Shown here piece by piece: positions 29,777 through 38,256 of a stretch of DNA of 64,000 nucleotides; within the stretch, counting starts at the first letter, position 1, and every line of letters begins with the position of its first letter. The notes beneath the pieces are model-generated. The model did no database searches and was not told where the DNA came from. It saw only the letters and a list, made by a program, of their open reading frames with translations. Origin of the DNA: Lachnospiraceae bacterium UBA7143. GTDB lineage: Bacteria > Bacillota > Clostridia > Lachnospirales > Lachnospiraceae. The stretch lies in assembly GCA_002491905.1 (NCBI GenBank), contig DKWV01000003.1, positions 15,505 to 79,504 of the forward strand. Direction: 5' to 3'. A program made the position numbers and the translations under genes.

Positions 29777-31090
29777 TTATGAAATCCGAAATTCTTCTTC
29801 CCACTTCTGTCCCCCGGAGGGAAAAAACTCTCCCAGCCCAAGATCCGTCACCGTTACCTGTACCGTATCTGCCGAAGCCATCGCCGCATCCAGCGCGTAT
29901 CTGGTAAAGGGCGCGCCCGTCTCCCTTGCCCCGGAAAGGGAAATGGTCCTTATCTGTGCATTTTTCCCGGTAAGCGGCGTGACCACGAAGGAAATTTCCT
30001 TCTCCTTACCGAGAAGAATCTCGCAGGAATTATGCAGTTCGTACCAGTTCTCCCCAGCGTCCAGAAGGGCGTAGTAGGATTCCTTTCCCTGCCGCAGCAC
30101 CTGCATGCCGATATTGGCCTTTAATTTATCCTCCCCCAGAAAGATATGGGCCTTCCCCGCCTCGCTTTGGTCAAATTTCTCCAAAAGACTGTAGACTGCC
30201 CCCCTGCTGTACAGGTTATTTCCCTGAAACACACGTCTGTTCCGGCAGAGAAACTGCAGGGATTTTTTATGCCACTCCTCCCGAAAACCATCCCCCAGAA
30301 GATAGGCCGAGGAAACGATCCGCCCTTCGCAGAGTTTCTCCAGAATCCCGAGAAACCTCTCGTCAGCCAAGCGGAAGGCATCCTGCTTCACACCATCCGC
30401 CTCATCCTCCTCCGGAACCACGACCGTCTCATAGCCCGCCTCCTCAATCAGCGCAACAATTGGCGTGGTTCTCTTGTTGCACTCCATGCGGTAGGTCTTT
30501 AGCAGTCTCCCGTCATGTTCGCAGACTACCACCTGATAGGCCCACAGCTCCGAGGGCTGATAGAGCACAAAAGAGTAAAGGCTCTCCGTGTGGCTCTGGA
30601 AATAAATATGCTGCGTCTTTATCTGCAGATTGGCCGCCACCTGCAGAAGGACCTCCACCATGCGGTCGTCCATCTTATCCACCGTAAACAGGATGGCGGC
30701 AATGTGCTCCACCGGAACGATAAAACTCATAAGCCCCAGACTTCTTCTGATAAAGAGTGTCAAAAGCGCCACCGGGTCATATGTCTCCCCGTCCAGCCGG
30801 ATTTCCGTCCCCTTTCTCGCAAGAGCCAGAATATCCTCCACCGGACACATGGTTTCCTCCTCAGCGCTCTTCACCGCCTCCTTGCCGTAAAGCCACTGGT
30901 TCGTCCCTTTTCGTTTACATAACATAAATGGGATGTTGTACTGCTTTGTCCCCACTACGGGTGCAACCGTCTCCACATCCCCCTCGCCGAAAATACAGTA
31001 ACTGATCTGGGCATACCTCTCCCCCAGGTCATACCCCACAAACACATCTCCCTTATGCGGTTTGTCGTCCTCTTTCTTTTCCAAAAACAT
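29777..31090 (-). CDS. DUF5716-type protein with actin/Hsp70-like ATPase features (437 aa)
   Basis: I recall this family as DUF5716, found beside DUF5717 in Lachnospiraceae. The N-terminus VFVGYDLGERYAQISY resembles the phosphate-1 loop of the Hsp70/actin fold. VEHIAAILFTVDKMDDRMVE is like the Hsp70 VPA.F segment. YQVVVCEHDGRLLKTYRM sits where Hsp70 has phosphate-2 but lacks the DLGGGT glycines. AYLLGDGFREEWHKKSLQFL followed by GNNLYSRGAVYSLLE matches the adenosine and late-helix region. So a fold relation is likely, but ATPase activity is uncertain. No signal peptide. ATG 31090 follows AGAGGAAG. It lies 60 bases after the DUF5717 stop. One GTTTACATAA motif occurs at 30913. Confidence 0.85.
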   Translation of the reverse strand: MFLEKKEDDKPHKGDVFVGYDLGERYAQISYCIFGEGDVETVAPVVGTKQYNIPFMLCKRKGTNQWLYGKEAVKSAEEETMCPVEDILALARKGTEIRLDGETYDPVALLTLFIRRSLGLMSFIVPVEHIAAILFTVDKMDDRMVEVLLQVAANLQIKTQHIYFQSHTESLYSFVLYQPSELWAYQVVVCEHDGRLLKTYRMECNKRTTPIVALIEEAGYETVVVPEEDEADGVKQDAFRLADERFLGILEKLCEGRIVSSAYLLGDGFREEWHKKSLQFLCRNRRVFQGNNLYSRGAVYSLLEKFDQSEAGKAHIFLGEDKLKANIGMQVLRQGKESYYALLDAGENWYELHNSCEILLGKEKEISFVVTPLTGKNAQIRTISLSGARETGAPFTRYALDAAMASADTVQVTVTDLGLGEFFPSGGQKWEEEFRIS

Positions 31091-31150
31091 AGTTTCTTCC
31101 TCTGTATCGGAAAATGCCCATCTTTGGCATTAAAATCTCTTTTCGTGCTG

Positions 31151-34100
31151 CTACCTCACGGTAAAAATCTGTTCCACCATATGATCCTGCCTGAAATACT
31201 CTGACAACAGGCTGTTCACCGTATCGTAATCCTGCAGGGTCTTTCCTATCATAATATCATTCAGAATGCTGAACCTGCCTTCCGGAATATCCCCCCCGGC
31301 GTCCCCCTTCCGAATCACATCACTCACCACAAGCTGTTCTCCTGTTTCCGTTTCCTCCGTGATATAATATCGGAGCTGCTCCCCAAAAAACAGGATAAAC
31401 TCACTGACACAGATACCGCCAAACATATTCCGCATCTCCTCGTGGGTATATTCCTGGTCGCCCGCACCCTCCTCCTGAATCTGATAATGGATCATGACAC
31501 GCGCGCCGGAAGTTGTCCGGTATTCCACCATCGTCTTATCCAGATAGACGCCAAGCTGCGGCACACAGCCAAAATAATTCCGATAGAAGGGCATCACAAT
31601 CCCCTGCGCGAGAAGCGACTCCAAAAAAACGCCGCAGAGCTTCTGTACAGTTTCGTCCCGCTCCCTGTCCGCGTAATAACGAAGATAAGCGATCCGGCAT
31701 ACCGGATGCATCGGTGCCTCCTCCTGATAAAGCTGCCGCACGCTCTCAAACACATAGGGGTCCGCAGCTTCCTCCTTCACCACATCGTCATAACAGCAGG
31801 CCGACACGAAAGCCCCCCTGACCCGCTCGCTGCCGCCGCATTTCGTGTAGGACCGAAAAATCTCCAGCCGCTCATCAACCTGTGCGCCCGTATACAGCAT
31901 CTGCACAAGCATCCGCTCGCACAGCCTGTAGGTATCCGCACCAAAAGACTGTGCCAGTTTCCATATATCCCGCATCTGCCCTGTGCTCCCGGTAAACCAT
32001 CGAACCAGATAATCGAGCACATTGTCGTCGTATTTCCCCTTCTGCACCGCATAGAGAAGCATCCCTGTAAGCAGAGGGTCTTCCTCCGTCTCTGTCAGCT
32101 CCAAAAGCCTGCTGCCCAGCTTAAGGATTGTCTTTGCATCTATATCGTATGGACCGAAACGTCTGATCCACTCGCGCGCCTCCTCATACATGCCCCGGCT
32201 TACAAGGAAACGCACAATCTTTCCCCGGTCACGCCGGTTCACATCCTCCGGGTGCAGTGTGAGCAAATACTCATCCAACTCCCGCATTCTGTCCTTTTCA
32301 TAATAAAAGTCTACCATCATGGGACGGATTTTTCGTTTTTCTTCTTCCTCCATCCGCTCCGATGCGGACAACAGTGCGAAAAGATCCGCATTATCCTCCT
32401 GCACCGTGAACATATGCTGCTTTGCATAGCAGGCATAAACCGCATAGCCCAGATGGTTGCGAACAAACGGCGCAGCCATCAGCGCAAGGCTGCCCGGATT
32501 CATCAACGCCTCCGCAGAATACGCCATGCCCACCGTAAAAAGGTTGCCGGTGCCGTCTCCCAAAAGCACCCGGCAGTCATTGTCATAAACCGGCACAAAA
32601 GCCCTTCCCCCCGTCATGGGAAAACGCTTAATATCCGCCCGGCAGGAGTACGATAACAGCACCTCTCTTGCGTTCTCCTCCTCTGTCCTGACCTCCCGCA
32701 TAAAAAGCAGGGATACCAACGACCTGGCAGTCTGCTCGTCAATCATGGAAGGCGTCAGAAGGTTGTCGTAAAGATAAGCCAGATCCCGGTTAATCCGGCC
32801 CCGGCTGATCTGCTCCAGCACGAAACGTTCCATAGACACCATGTAGTTTACATAAATATCCGCCAATTCCTCCCTGTGCCTGTATACATAGGCATAAAGA
32901 TAAGCCGTGACCTCATAGTGAAGATCGCTTCTGTAAGCGAAATACAGAAGCACCATTTTGGGCAGCTCACCGTCATAGTCCCGGGGAAGTGACATCATAT
33001 AGTATTCATAAAGTCTGGTGATGCGCAGATTTTCCTCCACACCCGCACGGTACCACGGAAAATACACCTCACCGCTGCGGTTTCCCTGAATGAGCAGGGT
33101 ACAGATCTCGTGCAGGACCTCCTTGTGGGGAATCAGCTCATAACACCCTTTCAGAATACGGAACAGCCTCTCGGAATACCCCCGTTTCTGCCCCGCAAGA
33201 TACACCACCTGCAAGAGGATCTCCTCCTGCATAACCCCGTTTTTGACCGCATAGGCCAGTATCTGTTCCTCAAAGAGATCCAGTTTGCGCAGCATGGCCG
33301 GATTCATACAGAGGATGTTCCACGCCTCAATATAGATCATCGGGGAAGTACAGTGATGGATAAACAGATCCTCCAAAAGCAGCCATCTGCGGGAAACGCT
33401 CTCCACATACTCCTCAGAGAGATAGAGTAACAGCCAGGCGATCCGCCAGTCTCCCCTTCTCCGGCTGTAAACCTGCGAAACCGTCTCCGCCACTTCGTCC
33501 ACATAGGAATCCTCCTCGCTGACGAGGGTGGTCAGATAGAGATAATAGCACCAAAGCGCCGGATTCTCCTCCCGTTCGGCAGACACCTTCTCCCGCAGTT
33601 TTTCAATCTGCCATTTTGCTTCGTTTCCCCGCTCCTGGGACAAAAGCATCTGCCCCCTGAACAGCTTCACAGCCGTGTCCTTATCGTCAAGCTGCTCCAT
33701 GCGGGTCAGCAGTTTTTCCGTCTCCGCAAGCCAGGTGCCCGTCCCGATCTTTTTTAAGCGGTGCGCCTGATAGTATTCCATCAGCTGCACCGTGAGCTGT
33801 TTCTTTTCCCGTTTTGCTCCAAGCGTTCTGCTCCCGGCCGCGCGCTGCACCACAGTGACGGGGATCCGCACCGTGCCATTCTCCCGCACAAGCACAATCG
33901 CGCCTGAGTTTATGCCGCCGTGCAGCTTTTCCATATCTATTCCATAATAGAGCCGGTAAATATTATCCGCAAACGAGTCCTCTCCCGCTCTCTCCTCCTG
34001 CAGCCTGATAAACTCCCCTTCCGCCCGAAACTGCAGTCTCGTATACCCCCAGCCGTTCCGACTGATGACAAGGGCATAGCGCGCGTTCCCGTCAGGGTCC

Positions 34101-34702
34101 TCTATCCGTATTTCGCTCTCCTCCGGCAAAAATTCCACCGGCTTTTTCTTATGGATCTCCTGCAGGAATTCCTCCACATTGTGTTCGTTGCCGGGAACTG
34201 CGGAAAGCCCTTTGTAGGCCGCGTAATACTGCCTGTCGTGGCCCGTGAATACCTTTTTGAAGCGCGGCTCATAGAAGAGCACCACCGCCTCCTCCCAGTT
34301 ACTTCTCGCCAGATTCGTAAAATGAAAAAGATTCCGAATTTCTCCCAGACTTGAAGTGATTTCGTCCGAAAGCACCGTCACCTGAAAGGGCAGTTCATAC
34401 TCTCCCCTGTTCGAGACAATGAAAAAAGAGCCGGAAACCTCCTGCCCCGCCTCCATCCCGGCAGCGTCAAAGCGATAAAGGATCTCGTCCTCACTGCCGC
34501 CGAAACGTTTCGTGACACAGTCCATGCGCAGATCGGAAGCCGCCACCGTCCCCTCTGTCACCGCCCCCTCCGGGCCGTACACGAAAAAAGACCCCTCGCA
34601 GGCCGTGTCTGCCTGAAGGGACAGAGTAACGCGCGGGCAGGAAAACTCCAGAGAACCGTCATCCGTATGAAATTTACCTTCTAAAATCTCGTCCACTATC
34701 AT
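31151..34702 (-). CDS. DUF5717-type giant helical-repeat protein (1,183 aa), head of a four-gene block
   Basis: Recalled family DUF5717. The first about 290 residues are beta-rich, with paired sandwich-like modules (VDEILEGKFHTDDGSLEFSC, YELPFQVTVLSDEI, RNGWGYTRLQF). From about 300 to 1,000 it is almost wholly alpha-helical, with TPR/HEAT-like spacing (KLFRGQMLLSQERGNEAKWQ, AWLLLYLSEEYVESVSRRW). The last about 180 residues are beta again. There is no signal peptide or membrane helix, so it is a large cytoplasmic scaffold or chaperone-associated protein. ATG 34702 has no ribosome site, and a -10 box ends six bases before it, suggesting a leaderless message. It heads the DUF5717, DUF5716, TPR, coiled-coil block. 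Confidence 0.88.
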   Translation of the reverse strand: MIVDEILEGKFHTDDGSLEFSCPRVTLSLQADTACEGSFFVYGPEGAVTEGTVAASDLRMDCVTKRFGGSEDEILYRFDAAGMEAGQEVSGSFFIVSNRGEYELPFQVTVLSDEITSSLGEIRNLFHFTNLARSNWEEAVVLFYEPRFKKVFTGHDRQYYAAYKGLSAVPGNEHNVEEFLQEIHKKKPVEFLPEESEIRIEDPDGNARYALVISRNGWGYTRLQFRAEGEFIRLQEERAGEDSFADNIYRLYYGIDMEKLHGGINSGAIVLVRENGTVRIPVTVVQRAAGSRTLGAKREKKQLTVQLMEYYQAHRLKKIGTGTWLAETEKLLTRMEQLDDKDTAVKLFRGQMLLSQERGNEAKWQIEKLREKVSAEREENPALWCYYLYLTTLVSEEDSYVDEVAETVSQVYSRRRGDWRIAWLLLYLSEEYVESVSRRWLLLEDLFIHHCTSPMIYIEAWNILCMNPAMLRKLDLFEEQILAYAVKNGVMQEEILLQVVYLAGQKRGYSERLFRILKGCYELIPHKEVLHEICTLLIQGNRSGEVYFPWYRAGVEENLRITRLYEYYMMSLPRDYDGELPKMVLLYFAYRSDLHYEVTAYLYAYVYRHREELADIYVNYMVSMERFVLEQISRGRINRDLAYLYDNLLTPSMIDEQTARSLVSLLFMREVRTEEENAREVLLSYSCRADIKRFPMTGGRAFVPVYDNDCRVLLGDGTGNLFTVGMAYSAEALMNPGSLALMAAPFVRNHLGYAVYACYAKQHMFTVQEDNADLFALLSASERMEEEEKRKIRPMMVDFYYEKDRMRELDEYLLTLHPEDVNRRDRGKIVRFLVSRGMYEEAREWIRRFGPYDIDAKTILKLGSRLLELTETEEDPLLTGMLLYAVQKGKYDDNVLDYLVRWFTGSTGQMRDIWKLAQSFGADTYRLCERMLVQMLYTGAQVDERLEIFRSYTKCGGSERVRGAFVSACCYDDVVKEEAADPYVFESVRQLYQEEAPMHPVCRIAYLRYYADRERDETVQKLCGVFLESLLAQGIVMPFYRNYFGCVPQLGVYLDKTMVEYRTTSGARVMIHYQIQEEGAGDQEYTHEEMRNMFGGICVSEFILFFGEQLRYYITEETETGEQLVVSDVIRKGDAGGDIPEGRFSILNDIMIGKTLQDYDTVNSLLSEYFRQDHMVEQIFTVR

Positions 34703-34708
34703 ACCGAT

Positions 34709-34738
34709 AGTATATCATTTTCCGGGTAGCATGTGCAA
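34709..34738 (-). promoter_or_regulatory. Putative promoter giving a leaderless DUF5717 transcript
   Basis: On the minus strand TTGCAC (34733-34738), an 18-base spacer and TATACT (34709-34714) precede ATG 34702 with only six bases between. Initiation would fall at or next to the A of ATG. No Shine-Dalgarno sequence is present. The -35 lies inside one of the 21-bp direct repeats. Confidence 0.55.
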
Positions 34739-34751
34739 CCCTCATTGCACA
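34731..34751 (+). repeat. 21-bp direct repeat, left copy flanking the hydrolase/TetR cassette
   Basis: It matches 36144-36164 at 18 of 21 positions, with a common core CCCTCATTGCA; all three differences are transitions. It lies just upstream of the DUF5717 gene and contributes its -35 element. Confidence 0.7.
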
Positions 34752-34798
34752 CCCGGATGAGGCTTTTCTCTCCGATCCCGCCCGCTGTCATCCTCTCT

Positions 34799-35455
34799 TT
34801 ATGATTCCCGGACGCGGTGGACGATTTCCCGCAACGCTCTCCGGTAATCATCCACGTTATCGATCATTGGCGCATGGCCCGCTCCGGCAATCAGATAAAG
34901 CTTTTTGTCGGGCGCCTGCACCTGTTCAAAATACTTCATGCTGATCTCTATCGGCGTCTGGCTGTCCTTCCCGCTGCCGCCCTTTTCAATCACAGATTTC
35001 AGGATGGCATAACCCGTCCGCTCGTTTTCCAAAATATTGATGACCTGTCCGCACCCGATATAACACAGCGTATGTTCCGGGTGTTCCATGACAAACATGC
35101 TGCCCAGAACGCTTCCCCATGAATGTCCGAGAATCCCGATTTTTTCTTTCCCGTATATACGTTTCAGATACAGCACAATCTCCAGAAGGTCGTTCTTAAG
35201 CGTCTCCGTGTCGGGCCTGCTCCTTCTGTTTTTCAGCCATGTCTTCCCCGCACCGCGCTGGTCATAATAGACAATGTTATAGTCACGCGCCGCGTACTCC
35301 TCTACCACATAGGCAAAAAAGCTCTCCGTCTGCCCCGGCCCTCCATGAATGAAAAGCAGGACAGGATCCTCCGGCCTGGAACGATAGTGCAAAAGATAAT
35401 GCTCGATTCCCGCTGCATGTACATACTCTTCCGCATATACCTTTTCTTTTTTCAT
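34799..35455 (-). CDS. Alpha/beta hydrolase, proline-iminopeptidase-like, apparently cap-deleted (218 aa)
   Basis: It carries LFIHGGPGQTESF (oxyanion loop, about residues 33-45), YYDQRGAGKT, nucleophile elbow GHSWGSVLGSM (about 110-120) and a terminal GAGHAPMIDN with the catalytic His. Relatives are about 300-330 residues long. Here the helical cap between the nucleophile and the last strands is missing: the chain passes from NERTGYAILKSVIEKGGSG directly to KDSQTPIEISMKYFE, where relatives have a catalytic-Asp GxxDYQTP-like stretch. The core triad may survive (Asp of KDSQTP), but substrate binding must be altered. It sits behind the TetR gene, 21 bases apart, within flanking direct repeats. 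It may be non-functional. Confidence 0.82.
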   Translation of the reverse strand: MKKEKVYAEEYVHAAGIEHYLLHYRSRPEDPVLLFIHGGPGQTESFFAYVVEEYAARDYNIVYYDQRGAGKTWLKNRRSRPDTETLKNDLLEIVLYLKRIYGKEKIGILGHSWGSVLGSMFVMEHPEHTLCYIGCGQVINILENERTGYAILKSVIEKGGSGKDSQTPIEISMKYFEQVQAPDKKLYLIAGAGHAPMIDNVDDYRRALREIVHRVRES

Positions 35456-35476
35456 ATTCCGTCACTCCCTTTCCCT

Positions 35477-36145
35477 TTAAACCTCTGCCCCGCCATCAAC
35501 CCCGGCGCCAATCAGGTCATTTACCGTCCGCGCCAGTATGTTCAACAGGAGGCGCGGCTGATACAGCGCCGACAACGGATTTCTCTCGTGTCGATAGCAG
35601 TTGTTAACGATGCAGGTCATCTGGATTCCTCCATATGCGGAAGAGATAAACGCAAGCAATTCCTCCGCGCTCACGCTGGGATGTATTCTGCCAAGCGCGG
35701 CCTGCTCCTTATAATACTCCAGCGTGCGTATGGTCAGATACTCCATATTTCCCGTTTCCGAAAGGCTCCCCATTATCTTTGCAATTCGATCCGGCATGTT
35801 CATGGCAAGCACGGAAAGCTCAAAATCAATCTTCTCAATGCCCATCAATTCACTGTCCATAAAATCCGCCAGCATCATAAACAGCCGCTCTGTAATCTCC
35901 TGCGGCAACAGCATGTCCTTCTGCCCCAGTATCTCATCGACCTTCTCCCGGATGCTTGTCCGCTCCCGCAGCTGCCTGATCATATCTGCGAAAATATCAT
36001 CTATATCCCTGTAAAAACGATAGATACCGCCCTGGCTGAGCCCCGTCCTGTCAATGATATCCTGCATGGTCACCGTGCTGACTGTCTTTTGCAGGCATGT
36101 CTGTATGTCAATAGGAAACGCACTGTTTCTGACACGATGGCACAT
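35477..36145 (-). CDS. TetR-family regulator, N-terminus probably eroded (up to 222 aa)
   Basis: The HTH reads TMQDIIDRTGLSQGGIYRFYRDIDDIFADMI (two halves, about residues 27-57), clear TetR helices 2-4. The remainder is a helical ligand/dimer domain. Normal TetR proteins open with a helix such as ILDAALELFxEKG. Here the preceding residues (MCHRVRNSAFPIDIQTCLQKTVSTV) do not match, and the frame begins inside the right-hand 21-bp repeat. So the natural 5' end may have been lost or replaced. DNA binding without helix 1 is doubtful. It presumably once controlled the hydrolase gene 21 bases downstream. Confidence 0.75.
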   Translation of the reverse strand: MCHRVRNSAFPIDIQTCLQKTVSTVTMQDIIDRTGLSQGGIYRFYRDIDDIFADMIRQLRERTSIREKVDEILGQKDMLLPQEITERLFMMLADFMDSELMGIEKIDFELSVLAMNMPDRIAKIMGSLSETGNMEYLTIRTLEYYKEQAALGRIHPSVSAEELLAFISSAYGGIQMTCIVNNCYRHERNPLSALYQPRLLLNILARTVNDLIGAGVDGGAEV

Positions 36146-36164
36146 GCGCAGCCCTCATTGCATA
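36144..36164 (+). repeat. 21-bp direct repeat, right copy flanking the hydrolase/TetR cassette
   Basis: Partner of 34731-34751 (18 of 21 identical). It overlaps the first codons of the TetR frame and lies 45 bases before the SpoIID-like gene. Confidence 0.7.
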
Positions 36165-36208
36165 TCATAGGGGTAAGAGAACGACTTTCCCAAAAACGAG
36201 GTATCCGT

Positions 36209-37504
36209 ATGGACGTAAACAGAGAAGAACGCAGCTCAGAAAATACACCGACACAAGACAACGCCGCGGCAGGATCCGACACACTCGGAAGGCTGCAGAT
36301 CAATGTAACCGCCAACGTGGGACTGATTCCCATAGAAAACGCCTCCATCACCATCTCCTTTACCGGTGAACCGAACTCTACCCTTGAGACACTCACGACA
36401 AATTCTTCCGGACAGACTGACACAGTGGATTTAAAAACACCGCCCCTGCAGTACAGCCTGACCCCCAACTCCCCCATGCCCTACTCGGAGTACACGCTGT
36501 CCGTCTCTGCCCCCGGCTATGAACCGGTCATTGTATCCGGCGTGGAGGTGCTGCCGGATGTGACTGCCATCCAGAATATTGAAATGACTCCCACGGAGAC
36601 GAGCGAGGATACGGAGGAGATCATCGCCATCCCCGACCACACCCTTTACGGCGACTACCCGCCCAAGATTCCCGAGGATGAGATCAAGCCTATGGATGAA
36701 TCCGGCGAGATCGTCCTAAGCCGCGTGGTGATTCCCGAGTACATCATCGTTCATGACGGCGTTCCCAACGACTCCACGGCTCCCAACTATTATGTGCGCT
36801 ACCGGGATTATATCAAAAACGTGGTTTCCTCGGAAATCTACGCCACCTGGCCGGAGAATGCGATCTACGCGAACACGCTGGCGATCATGTCCTTTACGTT
36901 AAACCGGGTTTATACCGAGTGGTATCGGAACAAGGGCTACAACTTTACCATCACCTCCTCCACCGCCTATGACCAGAAATGGATCTACGGCCGGAACATC
37001 TACGCCAATATCGACAGACTTGTGGACTCCATTTTCGCCAATTTTCTCTCCCGCCCCGGCGTACGCCAGCCTATTTTCACCTCGTACTGCGACGGCCGGA
37101 ACGTAACCTGCAATGGTTTAAGCCAGTGGGGCTCCAAGTATCTGGGAGATGAAGGCTACTCCCCGATCCAGATCATCCGCTACTACTACGGCAACGACAT
37201 GTACATTAACAGCGCCGTGGCAGTCTCCGGCGTCCCCTCCTCCTGGCCCGGCTATAATCTGAATATCGGTGCCTCCGGGGATAAGGTGCTGCAGATCCAG
37301 CAGCAGTTAAACCGCATCGCCCAGAACTACCCAGCCATCCCCCGGGTCACGGCGGACGGCGTCTACGGCCCCCGCACCGCCGAGGCAGTCAGGGTTTTCC
37401 AGGGTGTCTTCAATCTTCCCCAGTCCGGGATCGTGGATTATCCGACCTGGTATAAGATTTCGGAGATCTATGTGGGTGTGAGCCGGATCGCGGAGCCGGG
37501 GTGA
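36209..37504 (+). CDS. SpoIID-like/peptidoglycan-binding protein (431 aa)
   Basis: Three regions: a beta-sandwich of the carboxypeptidase-regulatory type (about residues 28-120, LQINVTANVGLIPIENASIT), a SpoIID-like domain (about 175-345: YIKNVVSSEIYATWPENAIYANTLAI, YCDGRNVTCNGLSQWG split by linker) with the Glu of the SSEI motif at the position of the lytic-transglycosylase Glu, and a C-terminal PG-binding domain (about 355-425, GDKVLQIQQQLNRI, DGVYGPRTAEAVRVFQ). No signal peptide is visible from ATG 36209, which has only a weak GAGGT site. An open frame continues upstream without start support. Probably a spore-associated cell-wall enzyme. It ends in a strong terminator. Confidence 0.88.
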   Translation: MDVNREERSSENTPTQDNAAAGSDTLGRLQINVTANVGLIPIENASITISFTGEPNSTLETLTTNSSGQTDTVDLKTPPLQYSLTPNSPMPYSEYTLSVSAPGYEPVIVSGVEVLPDVTAIQNIEMTPTETSEDTEEIIAIPDHTLYGDYPPKIPEDEIKPMDESGEIVLSRVVIPEYIIVHDGVPNDSTAPNYYVRYRDYIKNVVSSEIYATWPENAIYANTLAIMSFTLNRVYTEWYRNKGYNFTITSSTAYDQKWIYGRNIYANIDRLVDSIFANFLSRPGVRQPIFTSYCDGRNVTCNGLSQWGSKYLGDEGYSPIQIIRYYYGNDMYINSAVAVSGVPSSWPGYNLNIGASGDKVLQIQQQLNRIAQNYPAIPRVTADGVYGPRTAEAVRVFQGVFNLPQSGIVDYPTWYKISEIYVGVSRIAEPG

Positions 37505-37507
37505 TTT

Positions 37508-37529
37508 TCTGCTTATGTGCATAAGCAGA
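37508..37529. repeat. Perfect palindrome, ATAAGCAGA family
   Basis: TCTGCTTATG and CATAAGCAGA are ten-base arms separated by TG, three bases after the SpoIID-like stop codon. The same nonamer recurs in the structured elements near 50.8 and 61.7 kb. Confidence 0.7.
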
Positions 37530-37547
37530 CTCGTGATGCTCCGCACA

Positions 37548-37584
37548 AAAAGGACACTCCATCCCGCCGTGAGTGTCCTTTTTT
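37548..37584 (+). terminator. Rho-independent terminator after the SpoIID-like gene
   Basis: AAAAGGACACTC pairs with GAGTGTCCTTTT across an 11-base loop and runs into TTTTTT. Confidence 0.93.
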
Positions 37585-37653
37585 CTGTTCCCCGATTGTT
37601 TCATAATTCCCCATGTGATAAAATAACCGTATCAAAAACCGAGGAGGAAACCT

Positions 37654-38220
37654 ATGACAGACCCTTACATCACATGTCCCGCATTTGAGAGCGAAAACTA
37701 TCTTTTACGGCTGGTGGATCCCGCCGACACCCTCGACCTGTTAGCCGTATATTCCGATGAAAAAGCCGTGCCCCTCTTTAACAGCGATAACTGCCACGGC
37801 GACGATTTCCATTATACGACTTTGGAACGGATGCAGGGCGCAATGGACTTCTGGACGGAAGCTTACCGCGAAAAATGGTTTGTCCGCTGGACGATCGTCG
37901 ATAAGAAAGTGCAGAAAGCGATAGGAACAATCGAACTGTTCAACAGACAGGCCGAAGATTATTTTAACGACTGCGGCCTGCTGCGGCTGGATCTGCGCAG
38001 CGACCACGAACATGCGGCCGCCATCTACGAGATACTGTCCCTGATCGTGCCGTCGGCCTACGACCTGTTCCACTGCCAGATGATTGCCACCAAGGTGATA
38101 TCTTCCGCTGCCCGGCGAAAGGAAGCGGTGGAAAGACTCGGTTTTAAATCCACCGGAGAAGCGCTGATCGGGCATGACGGAACACGCTATTTCGATTATT
38201 ATGTGAGAACGAAACGCTAA
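37654..38220 (+). CDS. GNAT-family acetyltransferase (188 aa)
   Basis: RimJ/RimL-like N-acetyltransferase: YLLRLVDPADTLDLLAVYSDE at the start (about residues 10-30), a central strand with WTIVDKKVQKAIGTIELFN, and a late AARRKEAVERLGFKSTGEAL resembling the acetyl-CoA pyrophosphate and final-strand region. The Q/RxxGxG/A loop is not cleanly visible (LRSDHEHAAAIYEIL stands there), so catalytic competence or acceptor cannot be judged. ATG 37654 has GAGGAGG nine bases upstream. The HD-domain gene follows 36 bases later on the same strand, and the two are probably co-transcribed. Confidence 0.85.
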   Translation: MTDPYITCPAFESENYLLRLVDPADTLDLLAVYSDEKAVPLFNSDNCHGDDFHYTTLERMQGAMDFWTEAYREKWFVRWTIVDKKVQKAIGTIELFNRQAEDYFNDCGLLRLDLRSDHEHAAAIYEILSLIVPSAYDLFHCQMIATKVISSAARRKEAVERLGFKSTGEALIGHDGTRYFDYYVRTKR

Positions 38221-38256
38221 ACCAAATTGGATGCCAGAATAGGACCAGGAGCAGTC

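Noticed and set aside
31442..32656. 404-codon plus-strand open frame inside the DUF5717 gene
   Set aside because: Antisense shadow of a well-supported gene, with basic, low-complexity composition.
35123..36208. Long open frame upstream of the SpoIID-like start on the plus strand
   Set aside because: It runs antisense through the hydrolase and TetR genes without ribosome site or domain. The supported start is 36209.
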